A DNA stretch of 64,000 nucleotides from the NCBI GenBank assembly GCA_024362935.1, contig JANCRA010000014.1, positions 10,392,758 through 10,456,757 on the forward strand. Reading direction: 5' to 3'. Position numbers and translations under genes: made by a program. Source of the stretch: Setophaga petechia. Lineage: Eukaryota; Chordata; Aves; Passeriformes; Parulidae. Numbering within the stretch: position 1 is the stretch's first letter; every line of letters begins with the position of its first letter. Of the stretch, positions 27,007 to 39,446 are shown piece by piece. The notes below the pieces were generated by a model that was not told the DNA's origin, did no database searches, and saw nothing but the letters and a program-made list of their open reading frames with translations.

Positions 27007-27020
27007 GTGTGTGTGTGTGT
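27007..27020 (+). repeat. (GT)7 microsatellite
   Basis: Seven perfect GT units preceded by a T run. Short dinucleotide repeat. Confidence 0.85.
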
Positions 27021-27559
27021 TTTATTGTCCAACTTATTAGCTAGGACTTCACTCAAATTTTTACATTTTTGGCTGATAGCCAGGTCTTAGGTTTTTATAA
27101 TACCAGAATATAGTCAGCTAAGACAAATTGATTCAGACAGTTGTCACAGAAGTATTTAGCTAAAATTACTTCAAAAGTTTTACACTGCTTGACATTGCAG
27201 TACTGTCTTTGAAGTGTATACCCTGAAAAATATTTGTTATTAACAATTCCAGACAGGTGTTTCACCAAAGACATGTGAAGATGTGTAGAAGAGGAGATTA
27301 ATATTTTGCAGTAGGTTTAGCCTCTGGAGGAAATATTTGTCTTACTCGTTTGGAATTCCACTTGTCACTCTACCAAAAGCTTTGTTCGCAGTCAGGGTTT
27401 GTTCTGAACAAGTGAAATGAAACTGTATGTGGTCATAAGAATTAGCACAACATATGCTTGGGTGATACTTAAGTAGCTGCTGGGAGATAATTGTAAGGCA
27501 ATCTTTTGCAGGCTGTGGTTCTGTTTTTACGATACTTAAAGCAGGGGTACCTGATAATG

Positions 27560-28030
27560 GTGTTGGGATTAAACACATTTCAAGCACTGCAAGAAGGAGC
27601 CTGTGTTAATGCTGCTGTGGCTGTGGGAGTGATCCATCCCCCCTGCCAGAAGCCTTGGGGTGTGAAAGGGATGGGACAGGTGAGGGGGCACCCGCTGGCT
27701 CTGGGGTGGGTCAGGGGTGCTGCTCCCTGCTCGGTGTCCCCCAGCAGTGCTGAGGGGTGCTGGCTGCAGGGGACTGTGCTGGGAACAAGCTGCTGTGCTG
27801 TAGAGCAGAGCCAGAGCCCTTCGTGGCTCTGGGCTGTGCTGGTCAGGGGCAGGAGGGAGCCAGCCATGGGCTCGTGGTGCTTCAGGTCTGCAGCTACAGG
27901 CAGGAATAACCCAGGTGCTGCTGGGCTGCACTGCTGGACCGTGGGGAGCTGAGGGCAAACCTGGCCAGGCTCCTGCCAGGCTGAGAGAAGCACCTGAGGA
28001 CAGGACTGCATCACAGCCCTGCTACCTGAG
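27560..28030. other. GC-rich, CpG-poor patch without a recognisable gene
   Basis: G-rich on the plus strand, with many CTGGG, GGGTG and TGCTG words. Long frames run on both strands (148 codons at 27506-27952 plus; 188 codons at 27580-28146 and 129 codons at 27569-27958 minus). Overlapping frames in opposite directions, with no domain, signal peptide or known motif, point to a composition effect. The patch may be a decayed element or a product of GC-biased gene conversion. I see no donor or acceptor pair that would make a convincing exon. Confidence 0.55.
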
Positions 28031-28487
28031 ACTTTGTGGTCAAGGCCAAGGCAACTATTTGGGATACTAGAAGGGAAATTATGAAATAAACCTATTTTGA
28101 TTTGGACACCAAATATGAGCTGTTCTGGTGAGGTGGTGTCAAGCAAATTGCTGTGTGTTTTTTAGGAGGTCAAATTAAAAGTTAATTGAGTGTGAGCCAG
28201 CAGTCATAAAAGTGAGACAGGTTTGAATGCCCATTTTTGGGTGGGGTATTCTACTATCTCCTTAAAATTTGAATTTTCAGTGCAGAGCTGTTAGCCCTCT
28301 GGGAACACTGCCCACTGATGCCACATTTGTTGGTGATGGGGAAGCACAGGGCTCACAAGAGAGCTGCAGAGAACGACAGAAGCAAGGGCTTAGATTTTCC
28401 TCCCACGTAAAATGTGTAACATTTAGGCAAGTTATTTAATTTCTGCCATGCCCTGCTGTGTGGGGGAGAATGCCCTCTGATCCCCAC

Positions 28488-28581
28488 GGTGAGCAGCCCT
28501 CATCCTCCCCTCTGCGACAGGCTTTGTGCTGCGTGAGGAGCTGCTCCTGCCTGCGCGGGGACAAGGTGTGGCTGATGCGTC
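28488..28581. other. Short CpG-rich patch
   Basis: About six CpG sites lie in roughly 90 bases, including one cgcg, in DNA that is otherwise CpG-poor. It is too small for a classic promoter CpG island, and no open frame or TATA-like element gives it a role. It could be a remnant of a GC-rich insertion or a tiny regulatory site. Confidence 0.4.
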
Positions 28582-29097
28582 CCAGATAAACCCCCACACA
28601 AAAAGGCACTGTGTCACTGAATGGGATTCCAGTGTAGCTCTTTAATTTCATCCCTTGGAAATGTTTCTCCTCTTTCATCCAACTGCCTTTATCTTAACTT
28701 CTGATCTGAGGAAAGCAGCAGCCTTTCAAATTGAACAAACCGTGTTTCAAATAGGCTCTTCTGCTTGTGACAAGATGTACCTCATTTTCTCTGCAAGCCC
28801 TCAGCAAGGTCACACCTTTTTAATTTATTTTCTGTAAGAAAAATCTAGTTGCATGATAGAACAAGGCCAGATCTAGCTAGAGGTCATTTCTTGAACTAGT
28901 CATAAAGTAGAATAGAATTAGAACCATTTAATGTCCCAAACTTTGCAAGCATAGTTCTATTAAAATATGGGCTTTGTGTTTACAAATCAACATAAATAGC
29001 TGCTTAAAGTTGTAGCCAATTCAATTATAATAGTGGAACTATTTTAGATTTTTTTCTCCTTTTCACTGTGAGAGTGACCTTTCTTTACCTTTCTTCC

Positions 29098-29110
29098 TTT
29101 TTTTTTTTTG
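29098..29110 (+). repeat. Poly-T run (T13)
   Basis: Thirteen consecutive T residues, a G, then five more T, in a pyrimidine-rich stretch from about 29055. Simple sequence only. Confidence 0.75.
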
Positions 29111-30119
29111 TTTTTATAGCTCCTAGACACAAAATCCCTAGTACAGCCAGACAGCACCATAACTTTAATTAACTTTTTTTATTCCTAAAATTAAATAACC
29201 CTGTTTCTTCTAGAAATACTCACGTTTTGTTGAAATAAATATTTCATTAATATGTAGTAATACAGTATTAACACAAGTTTAATAGATTTGTTATTAGCTC
29301 AGTAGCAGGAAAATACTAGTCTGGATGCCATCTGTATGTTGTCCTAGAAATTGACATTGGTGTATTTTTGCAAGACATTAGTTTCGGGCCTCATCCTTAC
29401 ACACATTGCTTTTTTGAAGAGCATATATTCAGCAACAGTGCAATGGGTTTTTAACCCAAATTTCCCAGCCAGTTTTTGTTAGATTGCTCATGTTCCCAGA
29501 GAGCCATTTCCCACAAGCCTATCTGTTTCCATCCTTTCAGATGCCAGCTGTTGGTTTGCAGCATCAGCTTTCCATAGGCTGGTGCTGTTTCAACAAGGGC
29601 AATGTGGAAGTGAGAGGCATTGCGCTGGCAGAGGCGCTGGGACCTTGCAGCAGTGATAGGCAGAGCTTAGGTCCTGCTCAGGTCTGGGTATGAAAATGTC
29701 ACAGGGCTGTTGGGGGCTCTCCAGGTGCCCTCTCTGCTCAGGTTTTCTTCTTGTCAAGTCCATTATGTCAAAGGCCTATCTAAACTTCTTGGTTTTACAT
29801 CACGGGTGCAGCAGAGCAGAACGTCTCCTCCTAAGAGCTCCCAATCCCTTTGACTGACGTCTGTGCTCACTGTATGTCTGTACACTCAAAGTTTTGATGG
29901 AAAATATTGAAAAAGGCTGTGTGTACATGTGAGGTAGCTGGTTTTCTTAGAGGTTTTTTTAATATAATTGATAATGTCACGATTGCACTGTGCCCTAGTG
30001 CAGCTCAGTCATTCACTCTGGATTTGTGTGGAAGTATTCGTGCACCACATTTGAATGCTGTGCAAAAGGGTGCCCTGAATGCTCTGAAACTCAGGTAGGG
30101 ATCAAAGGCATTCTTGAGC

Positions 30120-30470
30120 TCTGACAATACTGTGCTGTGTACTATGATTAACTTGCATATCACTGTGCAGTTCTACCTTACTAAACCCCTCCTATGTGGG
30201 TAAAATAGTGCTAATTGACATCACCATATGAGCTGAGGATTATTTATTAATAGCTACTAACACTTTTTGACCACTCAATAGATATCATTATTTTCAGTTG
30301 AACATAACTCACATTTTGATTTGTTTGACTAAATTTACACTTACATGGAGACTGCTTGGAAAAATTGCTATAGGCCCACAATAATTTATCAGCATTCAGT
30401 CATACTTCAGCCAAATGGAAGCTTTTTCTAATAAAATTTATGTATTAAAATAACATGGAGAACTTTTGAG
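30120..30470. promoter_or_regulatory. Candidate conserved non-coding block
   Basis: Non-repetitive, ORF-free AT-rich sequence with gctaattgac, attatttattaatagc and ataatttatcagc motifs, consistent with homeodomain and forkhead-type binding cores. Inference only; no conservation can be shown from this window. Confidence 0.25.
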
Positions 30471-33400
30471 TTATGGAAAAACACCAAGAGTGTATGTTGG
30501 AATAACAAGCTCTCAAATATTAAAGAAATACAGAAAAGGAGATGGAACTTTGCCGTTTTTCCCATTCAAAATTCAAGTGATATAGGGTATGTCCTCATGT
30601 TTTCCTATAAACATAGTTCTGTGCTTAACAGAGCATAATCAAGGACAAATTTGCTTTTGAGGGTTTAATTCTTCCACGTGTGAGAAATCAGGCTTAAAAT
30701 AAAGTGGTCAGAATGTCAACTAAGCAGAAAGAAATTCATCTTTTTTGTGAGACTAGGTTTTCTATTTCAATTCCAAATCAATAAGATTACTAATAAAATC
30801 TGTGGTCATCTCTCTTCTGGATAGCCTAAGGAGCTCCCACTGCCAGGCAGAGTGTGGTGACTTTGCAGGAATGTCACTGTGACTGGGCTCACATGAGCAA
30901 CCCAGCTGATCAAAATGAGATTCACCTCTGAGGCTGAATAAGTAAAATTCCAGCTGCAAAAAAGCCTTTACAGAACCCCAGTTTTGGTCTGGTTTGGCAC
31001 AGAGGAAATAGCTACGGGATTCCATCATTCAGTTTCAGAGCTTCAATTCAGAGTGAAATAGCATTAAGTTAGAGATGTTTGAAAAATCATTGTTTAAAAG
31101 GCTGTCTCTAAAATATTTTCACACTTCTCTTTCCAACAAGAACAGGTTTTCATTCACTGTCTTCATGGCTTGAGCTTCTCACTCCATGCTTGTTCTACAA
31201 ATCTGATGTCTCTAGATTGGTCTTTTTAGTAATCTGAAAGTCAAGTGCCTACACAGGTGTTATTAGAGACAGATGATATATCATCCACTCTTTTATTATT
31301 TCTTGTACCGAGGCAAGACCATCTGTTGTCTTAAAACTATCCACATTTTGTAAGAAATTTCTTTATAAATTACTGTATGGAGGAAAAGAGAACATTCTTG
31401 CTATGTACAGACTGATCCTTCTTGTTAATGTAGTGTTAAAATGGGTTCAGTGCATCTTGAAAATATAAACTCAAAGTTACCTGAAATGTGTTGAATGGTG
31501 TATATACTTCTTTCTTTATCATCTTAAAAATAAGTGTGAAAATAACTTTAATGAAAAGCCCTTTAGAATGGGGGAAAAAGACATTGTAAGTATAACTTAA
31601 TTGGTTCAATGAAATTGTTTCACAGTATCCTCTACAGCTGGTAAAACTACCAGACATTTCTCTTGGTTAATAAAACCTGTGACATATTTATGATGGAAAT
31701 AACAGTTGCACAGAGCAACAGTGGTATTAGGAATTCCTAATGGCCTCTTTAAAACACAAATGTCTTACTTGGGAACAATTTTAATTCTTTTTTTTTTAAA
31801 TCAGAAAATCTTCCTTAAAACAGTGCTATTTCAAATTGCAAAAGATAGAATGATTTGTACAAGCTGTTCTATATTATGTGGATAGACTATGAAAAAAACA
31901 TGAAAGACTAAAAAAGATCAAAAGTTTGTTTATACCACCAGCTTATTTCTAGTGAAAAATCCTTTGACAGATCTCTGTCAACTGAAAATTGCTTTAGCCA
32001 AACTTATCCCCATTTCTACAATACCTTAGATATTATAGTTGAAGTAATGATGTATTTCATAATTTATTCCTTCTTCCTGGTAGTGCAATGTTTTGACACT
32101 GTATTAATTGGTACTTGAATAATTGTTAGTGAGAGGTTGTATGAGAATATAGGGTACTTCTTCCAACAGAAACTTCAATGTTTTCTAACTTGATTCAGGC
32201 CAAGGAAGTTCAAGAGACAAAGTACTAACATTTACTGTAGGTGCAGGAATAAACAACTTTTCAATATAGGTACCAAGCAACAATAAAATAAGAATTAGAT
32301 GAGAATAGTAGTATTTATCTTGCTTAATATTATGTACCTTAAAACTCAGATGTGTCAGACACAGTATAGCTCAGTTTTACAGATTCTTGTCTTTATTGAC
32401 TTGTCTGTCAGAGGAACTGGTAAGGGTAGATGCTTAAATTCTAGATTACTAACATAGTTGAGATTAATCCTAATTGCTATTCATTATTTAATAACAACAA
32501 CATAGTTGGATTAATTAATGATTGATTGTTTGTTATGATCGTCTGTGAAAAGCAGAAATAAAATGCAGGGAGACTGTTCTGCAGAAAGTATCAGAAGTAA
32601 GAGCGCAGGTTTGAAAACTTTGTAATTATATAGATAAGAATAGGTTTTTGAAAGGGAAAAGAAAAAACATTGAACATAAACAGAGATAAGTTCTGTTCTC
32701 AGATTTGTGTCCAACTTTGAATTTGCCAAATTTGTGATGAGATTAATGCTTTTGAAATGTGTAGGAAAATTGCTTCAGGATCATATTGTACCATGCAAAG
32801 GCAATGTCTTAGGCTAATAGAAGATGGCAGAGTTCATTGGGCTGGACTGATTTTACCCTCAGAACATCTGTGGATTTCTGCTGGAAGTGGGATACTGAGC
32901 TCCAAGGTATCTGTACTGGGCATAGATCCGGATGAGAAATGTTTGCTGTGGCCTGTCAAGTCCTGTGGAAGGATTGTATGTAGGTTAACAGTAAGTCTGA
33001 AGAAATCTGTGCTGTAATATTGATCAAGATAATTTAGACTTCATGGACTTTTTCTTAATATGAAAGATCAAGGTGGATAGAACCAAAGAAGTGTTAACAG
33101 ATGAAGCCAAATAGTGTCACGAATCCTAAAATATATTTGTTGCAGGCCCTGGAGCCATGCTAAATGATTAACTTTCAGAACAAGTTAATGCCATTGCCTT
33201 GACAGTCTGGGTAGTCCTCATTACTGTCCCTCAGGTGTATGGGTTTGAGAGAGGATCCAAATCAGAACTTGATTTCTAATCAGTACCAGACAACAGGAGC
33301 AGCATCTCAGACTGGTGCCGCACATCTGAAGGGTGTCACTCACTGTGTATTTGTGATGTACATAGTGGGTATTGGTTTCCCCACTGCAGCAACAAATTTT

Positions 33401-36229
33401 CTAAAAAATCGAGACGATGAATCATTGGATTTCCTTGTTGCAGCCTCTGTCACAACATATCAAACTATATTCCTGCATATTCCCCTACATCCCCTAAACA
33501 AAGCCACAGAACCTACATGGATGTCCCAAAGGAACTCTTCCTGGTCATCATGATGCTTTTAGCTGACCAAAAGGAAGAACTATTCTGGCTATTAAGACAG
33601 TGTGGGAAATCCAGTAGTTATCATATTTGTGAGGGTGGGGATTGGAAAATGCAGAACTGCCCTGTGGTATTTCATCAATGTTTTATATAGTAACATATTT
33701 CACAAGAAAGTTTTATTTACTTAGGCAATTAAGAAGCAAACCTTCCTGTTCTGTATTTGGCATTCTGTCCTGGAACCAAACGCCCATGGCAAGTTATGGT
33801 CTGTTTTAAAATACAGAATGTAAATTGGAACAGAGTGCAGCACACACCTGCTCATCTCCAATCAGATAGGCAAGCAGTATGCAAACTGCAAGCAGATGTA
33901 GTGAAGAAAAAACCAAATCAGGACATTCTCTACTTTCATACAGAGAAGGTGCTAAAGCAAATAGAGGAAAGGTGCAAAAGCCCTTGTATTTCATCCTTTT
34001 TTATAGAGAAGACACCCTTTTCTCATTATGATGATGGCAAAAATAAGCATAGTAACTGATTCTCAGAGTCTGCGTGACAGTGGTGGGACACAGAGAGTTC
34101 ACAGTTTTACGACCCTGGTCCATTTGCTGGTGCTTGTTAAAAGGTCTTTTTCTCAAAGTTCAGATAGTGAGAAGGATTGGTACTGTTTGATAATTTCATG
34201 GTACAGAAAAACTTGAGTTTCTTGATGGCTTATTTCTTTGATTTGCAGACATTGTGATTATTGCATTTTGGCTGTGATCCAGTCTTTTCATGCAGCTTTA
34301 GAACCAGTGGAATTAAAACTTCAAATTATCTATTTGTTATTAATGGAGAGACCAAGCTTCTCCATTGCTTTCTTTGGAATGATGATTCCCTTTCATCATG
34401 GTAAATGCTGTGCTCTGGTTGCACCATTGGTGAATACTAAGCTGCAGTTGCTGTTTATTTAGCGAGTGCAAAGAAATGTTTATGTTCATTGTTAATTCCA
34501 GATAATTATTGCTACTAGCTTGTTTCATGTGTTCTGCAGGCAGTTATTACACTAGCAGATAGACACAGCCATTCATACAAACAATTGCTTGCCTACCTTG
34601 TAAAATAAAATGGGTTTGTCCTCCCATTCTAGTATTATCTCTAGTCCATTGTTTTATGCATCTTAAAAAACTTTTTATGCAACTGCTTTGCTTACTCATT
34701 TATTTAATAGAATGCAGGCAGATGCCAGATCTGCTTTGCCTGTTTTGGAGTTCTACAGTTGATTGTTTTATATAGCAAATGTGTAAACTTTTTTGCAAGT
34801 TTCTCATTCTCAATAACATTTGCAGAAGAAACATCCATCCATGCAATTTTCTTTCAATCACATTTATACTCATGAAAAATTGTTTTTCAGAAGAAATTTG
34901 TTAATTTCGAATTTTAAGAATTCCAAATTAACACTTTGATGCAACTGAACTGTGTGGGAAAACTGATGCTGACTGCTCTCCTATTCTTTTCTCCAAGCAG
35001 TTGAAAGGTTTTGCAATGATAATTTTGCTTACAGTCTCCTTTGTTACATCCAGTAAAACACAACAGTCTGGGAAGGATCAGTGTACCAGATTGCACCAGG
35101 TGCGAAAATGAAACGCAATGCATTTCTTCAGGCAGTCTGCATTTTACATTGGTAATTAATCTGTACACATGTTAGTAAAGAGAATGAAATTACTTTGGCA
35201 GTCTTCAGTGAGAGCCAAAGCTACACCTCCAAACATTTCTTGTAATGCTGTGATGATCTGTTTTCAAAGATGAGCCTGGGAGTGTTGGTGTGTTTGTGGG
35301 ACAATCTGTAACTCTTGGCACCCTTGTCTGTGCTTTGCTTGTAGAACAGCTCTTGCTTGGTCCTTAGTAGGCACCATCCCAGCTCCTCTGCCTTCCCACA
35401 GTGACCCTCTGCTGTGGATTGCAGCCACGCCTCTGCCACTACAGGTTAAATTCAATATTTTTCATCATGGTTCCTTCCCAGCTCCAAACTGGCTTCCTTC
35501 TTGCTCCTTCATCCAGAATTTATGAAGCTCTTTCCAAAGCTAAAGTCATGTTCGTAGGCTTGTGTAATGCACTTAGTCTGCTGCAGATGTGAGGTTAACT
35601 TTTAATTCATTTCAAACATGTTACAACTAACACATACTTGCCTGAAGCTGTAGGAGCTGTTAACACTTTATGCCTTGCTAATCTCTCTATGTTGCTTCTG
35701 GAATCACAGCAGAATTACAAGGGTCCCTACTCTATTCTGTCTCTGTCCCATTCCTCCTGAGCTAGGACACAAGGTCTTGTCTTGATATTTATGCTGAAGA
35801 TGAACAATTGATTTGTAGTTCTGGCTGAAAATAGTTCTTTTTTATTTCATCATGTTTTGGGCATTGCTTAGTCAAGTTTTTGAAATGACTAAATTAAGGA
35901 TGTATTTTCTTATTGGTTTTGAAAGGAGGGGATACAGGAGAAAAAAAAAATTAAGTAGCATAAATATTAGGACTTGAGAGAAACACATTCTCATTTATGG
36001 TCACTCTCCTCTCTTGAACTCTGTCACAGATGGATCAAATGAGCAACATTACAAATACAGTAATTTTTCTTTAGTAGCATGAATCCTGAGGAACTCAAAA
36101 GTTCCTCCAAAGAAACAAGTGATTAAAAGAACATAACAAATGTGCAAACAGGGTCATACTAAAAATCCCCACAAAACCCAAACCTGACATGTTTTATGCA
36201 TTTGATAATTGACTAAATTAATGTATTAT

Positions 36230-36560
36230 GATTTCATTTCCATTTTAAATAAAATACCAAATGCAAAGCAATTCCTGGTAAGCTGAGAAAGGCAAATAAA
36301 AAGAATTGATTAGCAAGAGGTGGGGTTTTTTAAATAAAGTTTGATAAAGCAGGTCAAGTTGAACTATGCAGTATTCATTCATATTTCAGCAGTAAGCTCT
36401 CATTATGTGGTGTAAACTAATCTAGATCTCTCCATCTGGCAGTTGTGAGGAGAAGTAGTCAAGAATATGATCAATCAGCTGCAGCCCAGCTAAGTACTTC
36501 ACTGTAATTAAACTTGAACACCATTAAAAATTACATGCAGTAATTGAAGAGAGGTGATTT
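36230..36560. promoter_or_regulatory. Candidate conserved non-coding block
   Basis: Complex AT-rich sequence with no repeat signature or ORF. It contains tctccatctggcagttg (an E-box like catctg), atgatcaatcagctgcag (a cagctg E-box) and several ATTA cores (cactgtaattaaac, tgcagtaattgaag). The mixed E-box and homeodomain content resembles neural or mesodermal enhancers, but this is inference. Confidence 0.3.
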
Positions 36561-36679
36561 CCAGTGTAGTACCTTTAGCTTGTTTGGTGAGTATGTACTT
36601 TTATGAATATATAAATATTGCTTTTGGGCTTCATGCCCACATAGGAGTTGATACACCCAGTGGGTCATTGGATCACTCA

Positions 36680-36805
36680 GTGGTGTAAATCTGCCCAGTT
36701 GCTGTGATTTCAGTGGTGATACATTAGTGCAGGGTAGCTCGGGACCTTGCCAAGTCCATAAATATGAATGCCATTCTCTATGTTACACCAGCTGTGTAAA
36801 TCCAA
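36680..36805. repeat. Relic of gtgtaaatc-type amniote repeat
   Basis: Contains ggtgtaaatctgcccagtt, then gatttcagtggtgatacatt, then ttacaccagctgtgtaaatc near 36783. These three pieces match the form of a widespread turtle/bird repeat built from 'tgtaaatc', 'ttcagtgg' and 'ttacaccag' words, often found joined to the gggcctgat palindrome seen at 21978. This copy is fragmented and old. The family is not named here because I could not check it. Confidence 0.5.
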
Positions 36806-38989
36806 ACTGTTAACATCATTACTGTGTATTTATCACTGCCAGACTAAGAAAGCTGTGAAGAAACAGTTATGGTTGAAAGCAGTTAATTAATTAGCTTAAA
36901 GGCAAGATTGTGGCTTAGCTTAAGGCAGCCATGTAGGCAGGCACAGGCTGCAATGCACCTTTCTCCCTCTGTCCTGGCTGTCCTTGGGTGTCCTCATGTT
37001 TATTCCACCATGGCTATGCAACATGTGAAAAAAAATCTTATAGCTCAGGCTTATTAAAATGAAGATGTTTTTTAAATTAATTATTGCCTAAATATATAAG
37101 GGGAGTATGTATGTGGAGATATTTCCTCAGGAATCAGTATTTTTTCCCAGACCATCAAAAAACATTTTTGTTACATTTTTGCGCCAGGGGCAAGGGGCAG
37201 GAGGTGAGTTCTGGAACACAAGGTTTTGAGGGGAGTTATTGGGCTATATTCCAGTCCTAAAAAGTACCTTGGAGATGGATCAGAAGGAGAAATTGGGTAG
37301 TGCCTACCTAGTCATGGAAAGCTGAAGAGGCCACGTTTCTTTCTTCTCAAAAGTGCTGCGGAGCTGAAGTGTCTGTGCAGCAGCTGGGAACAGCCATTCT
37401 TGAGACTGGAGCATCCACATAGCTATCTAATTTGAGTTTCCCATATAATCATTCTGCAAAATGTCAAAAACCTGGGTTTGGGTTGCTGTATTTCACTGGG
37501 ATAGTTTTAGACACCTGGGCTAAAGGGCATCCATAAATGCCTGCAGTGTTTTATGTAGGTATCTCTTGTGTGGAATGGGTCTTTGAGCCTTACATGGAGG
37601 TTACGATTTCAGACATCACAAATGGCCACTTTGATATTATCTTCTGTCTGGAAATCCGTGTTTCAGCACTAAGCTATCACATTTTGTATTAAAAAAACCA
37701 ACATTTTGCTGCCAGAGTTAGGTTCAAAATGGCACCATCAGATGAGTGCTAAGGTTGTATCTTTGCCTGTCATACCAGATGTAACACTTGTCAAATAACA
37801 CAGATGACCCTTAAGTATCTTCCATGTATCTCAGGTCTAGAGGGCAGGTTAAAGTACTGAATATCTCTTCAGAAAAAGTATTTTCTACTTACTGTTTTGT
37901 ACTGAACCAATCAACCTACGATCAGAGCAACCTACAGACAGAACAAAAGCAAACCTCAGGAAAAGATGCTACTTCTGTTCTTTTTGTTAAAAATAAATCC
38001 AAGACACATGCTTTTGTCTTGGCAGGTTTATTTCAAGAGTAATACCATGCTGTCATTATGCTTGCTATCCATTAAAAAAAATAAAGGCAAATAAAGTGTC
38101 AGACAAAAGAGAAATGTTAATTAGCAAGTTCTATTTATATATATCATGTTTAACTTGTAGGGTTGCTAAATATTTTCAGACTAAAACAGACCCTGATCTT
38201 GCAGTATTGTGGTGTCTGAATCACAAAATGAACAACAATCTGTTTACAAAGCACCCTTAATCATAGGCAAGCAGAGATCATATTGCTTTAGTATTTTTAT
38301 GAGGAAAGAAATTTAGGCTTTTTATTATTATTATTATTTCCTATAGTAAAAATAAGCTTTTCAGTAAAACAAGGATATTTCCCCCTTTGGTCATAAGTAA
38401 ATATTGCTCTTTTACAATATATGTATTCACTTGTGGGGTCACAGAGGAGAAGAGAGGATGCTAAGCTACAAAGCAGCAATCTGAGCATTTGGCAGAAAAC
38501 TATCAATGCAGAGAATAATAATATCTAGCCCTAGGTATTCGTAAATTATACACAAGCAATTTACATATAATTTATGATTCTAAGTCTCATTTTATTACAA
38601 AATTTGCAGTTGTGATTGTAGGAACACCACAGTTGTGGTGGTGGGAGAGGGGTGTTTTGTGTGTGTCTCCATTTGGACGAGGTTGCTGTGCAGCTCTCCC
38701 CCTCCTCACCACAGCACAAGATGAATGTGTTTGCCCCAGCAGTGTTTCTCCCACATGGGCAGAGGAGAGGCCTCTCCTTGGGACCCTTTTATTTACATAA
38801 CTTCACAGTCTGCTTTCCCTGCTGGGACATTCCTCTTTGGATCAGTCAGTGCTGCTCCTTCATTAGGAGATCACATTTGAATTGCATGTGTTGTGTTATC
38901 TATATGACAATTTTTTCCCACCCCCTCTTCATTCCCAAAGACCATGGAAGGGAAAAGGTGGGAGCTGTAGTGTAAAACAGGGATTTTTC
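36806..38989. other. AT-rich non-coding stretch
   Basis: No gene is recognised. A short (TTA)n microsatellite lies at 38321-38338. ORFs are short and composition-driven. GC content rises from about 38640 onwards into the next patch. Confidence 0.65.
38321..38338 (+). repeat. (TTA)n microsatellite
   Basis: About six tandem TTA units following a T run. Confidence 0.8.
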
Positions 38990-39446
38990 ACAGGAGGTTT
39001 GTGTGCATGGTGCTGTTTCCAGAGGCCAGGAGTATTGGGTGGCAGTGGATGGGAGGGACTGGAGGGGGTGCCTGCTGCACTTCCTGCCCTTCTGCCAGGT
39101 TTGGGAATCTTCAGGCCTTGCTGCTCAACTTCAGCCACCCCTGCTTTTGGGCTTTTTACACTTTTCCACTTAGAACAGCAATGTTTTTACCTTTTACTGT
39201 AGTTGAGGAAGGGATGGAAATATCTGTAGAGAGCTGTCACAGGCAGCCTGAAGCCTTGAGGCAGCTCTGATTTGTTTGAAAGACTTATTTCTGTCTTTCT
39301 TAATCCCTGATTATTTACATAGACAGGCTTCTGTTTGGGTCACTGTCCTTTTCTCTTGCATTTTCTCCCGTAGGCTGTTTGTGTTCCTCTTTCACACCAG
39401 TGTGAGTGAGCAGAGCAACAAGTCTGATGGGGTGGCACAGGTGTGC
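38990..39446. other. GC-rich left flank of the large minisatellite
   Basis: A GC-richer, CpG-poor region with several overlapping short ORFs (up to 107 codons). None carries a recognisable motif. It leads into the 39447 minisatellite without a clear boundary element. Confidence 0.5.

Larger units (their letters stand above)
22561..27559. other. AT-rich non-coding stretch
   Basis: No gene is recognised. Simple sequence includes A12 at 22692-22703 and (GT)7 at 27007-27020. A moderately GC-richer part lies at about 22970-23160 and another at 23740-24030, with short chance ORFs. An old palindromic repeat relic lies at 26155-26215. Segments near 26940-27000 are non-repetitive and enhancer-like, but unsupported. 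Confidence 0.65.
28031..36229. other. AT-rich non-coding stretch
   Basis: No gene is recognised. A small CpG-rich patch lies at about 28488-28581 and a poly-T run at 29098-29110. A block at 30120-30470 is enhancer-like. ORFs of 104 codons (33239-33553) and 100 codons (33757-34059) on the plus strand have mixed composition but no motif I recognise. Both look like chance frames or an unidentifiable old relic. Confidence 0.6.

Noticed and set aside
27506..28146. 188-codon minus-strand and 148-codon plus-strand ORFs as genes
   Set aside because: They overlap in opposite directions in a GC-rich, stop-poor patch and match no recognisable family.
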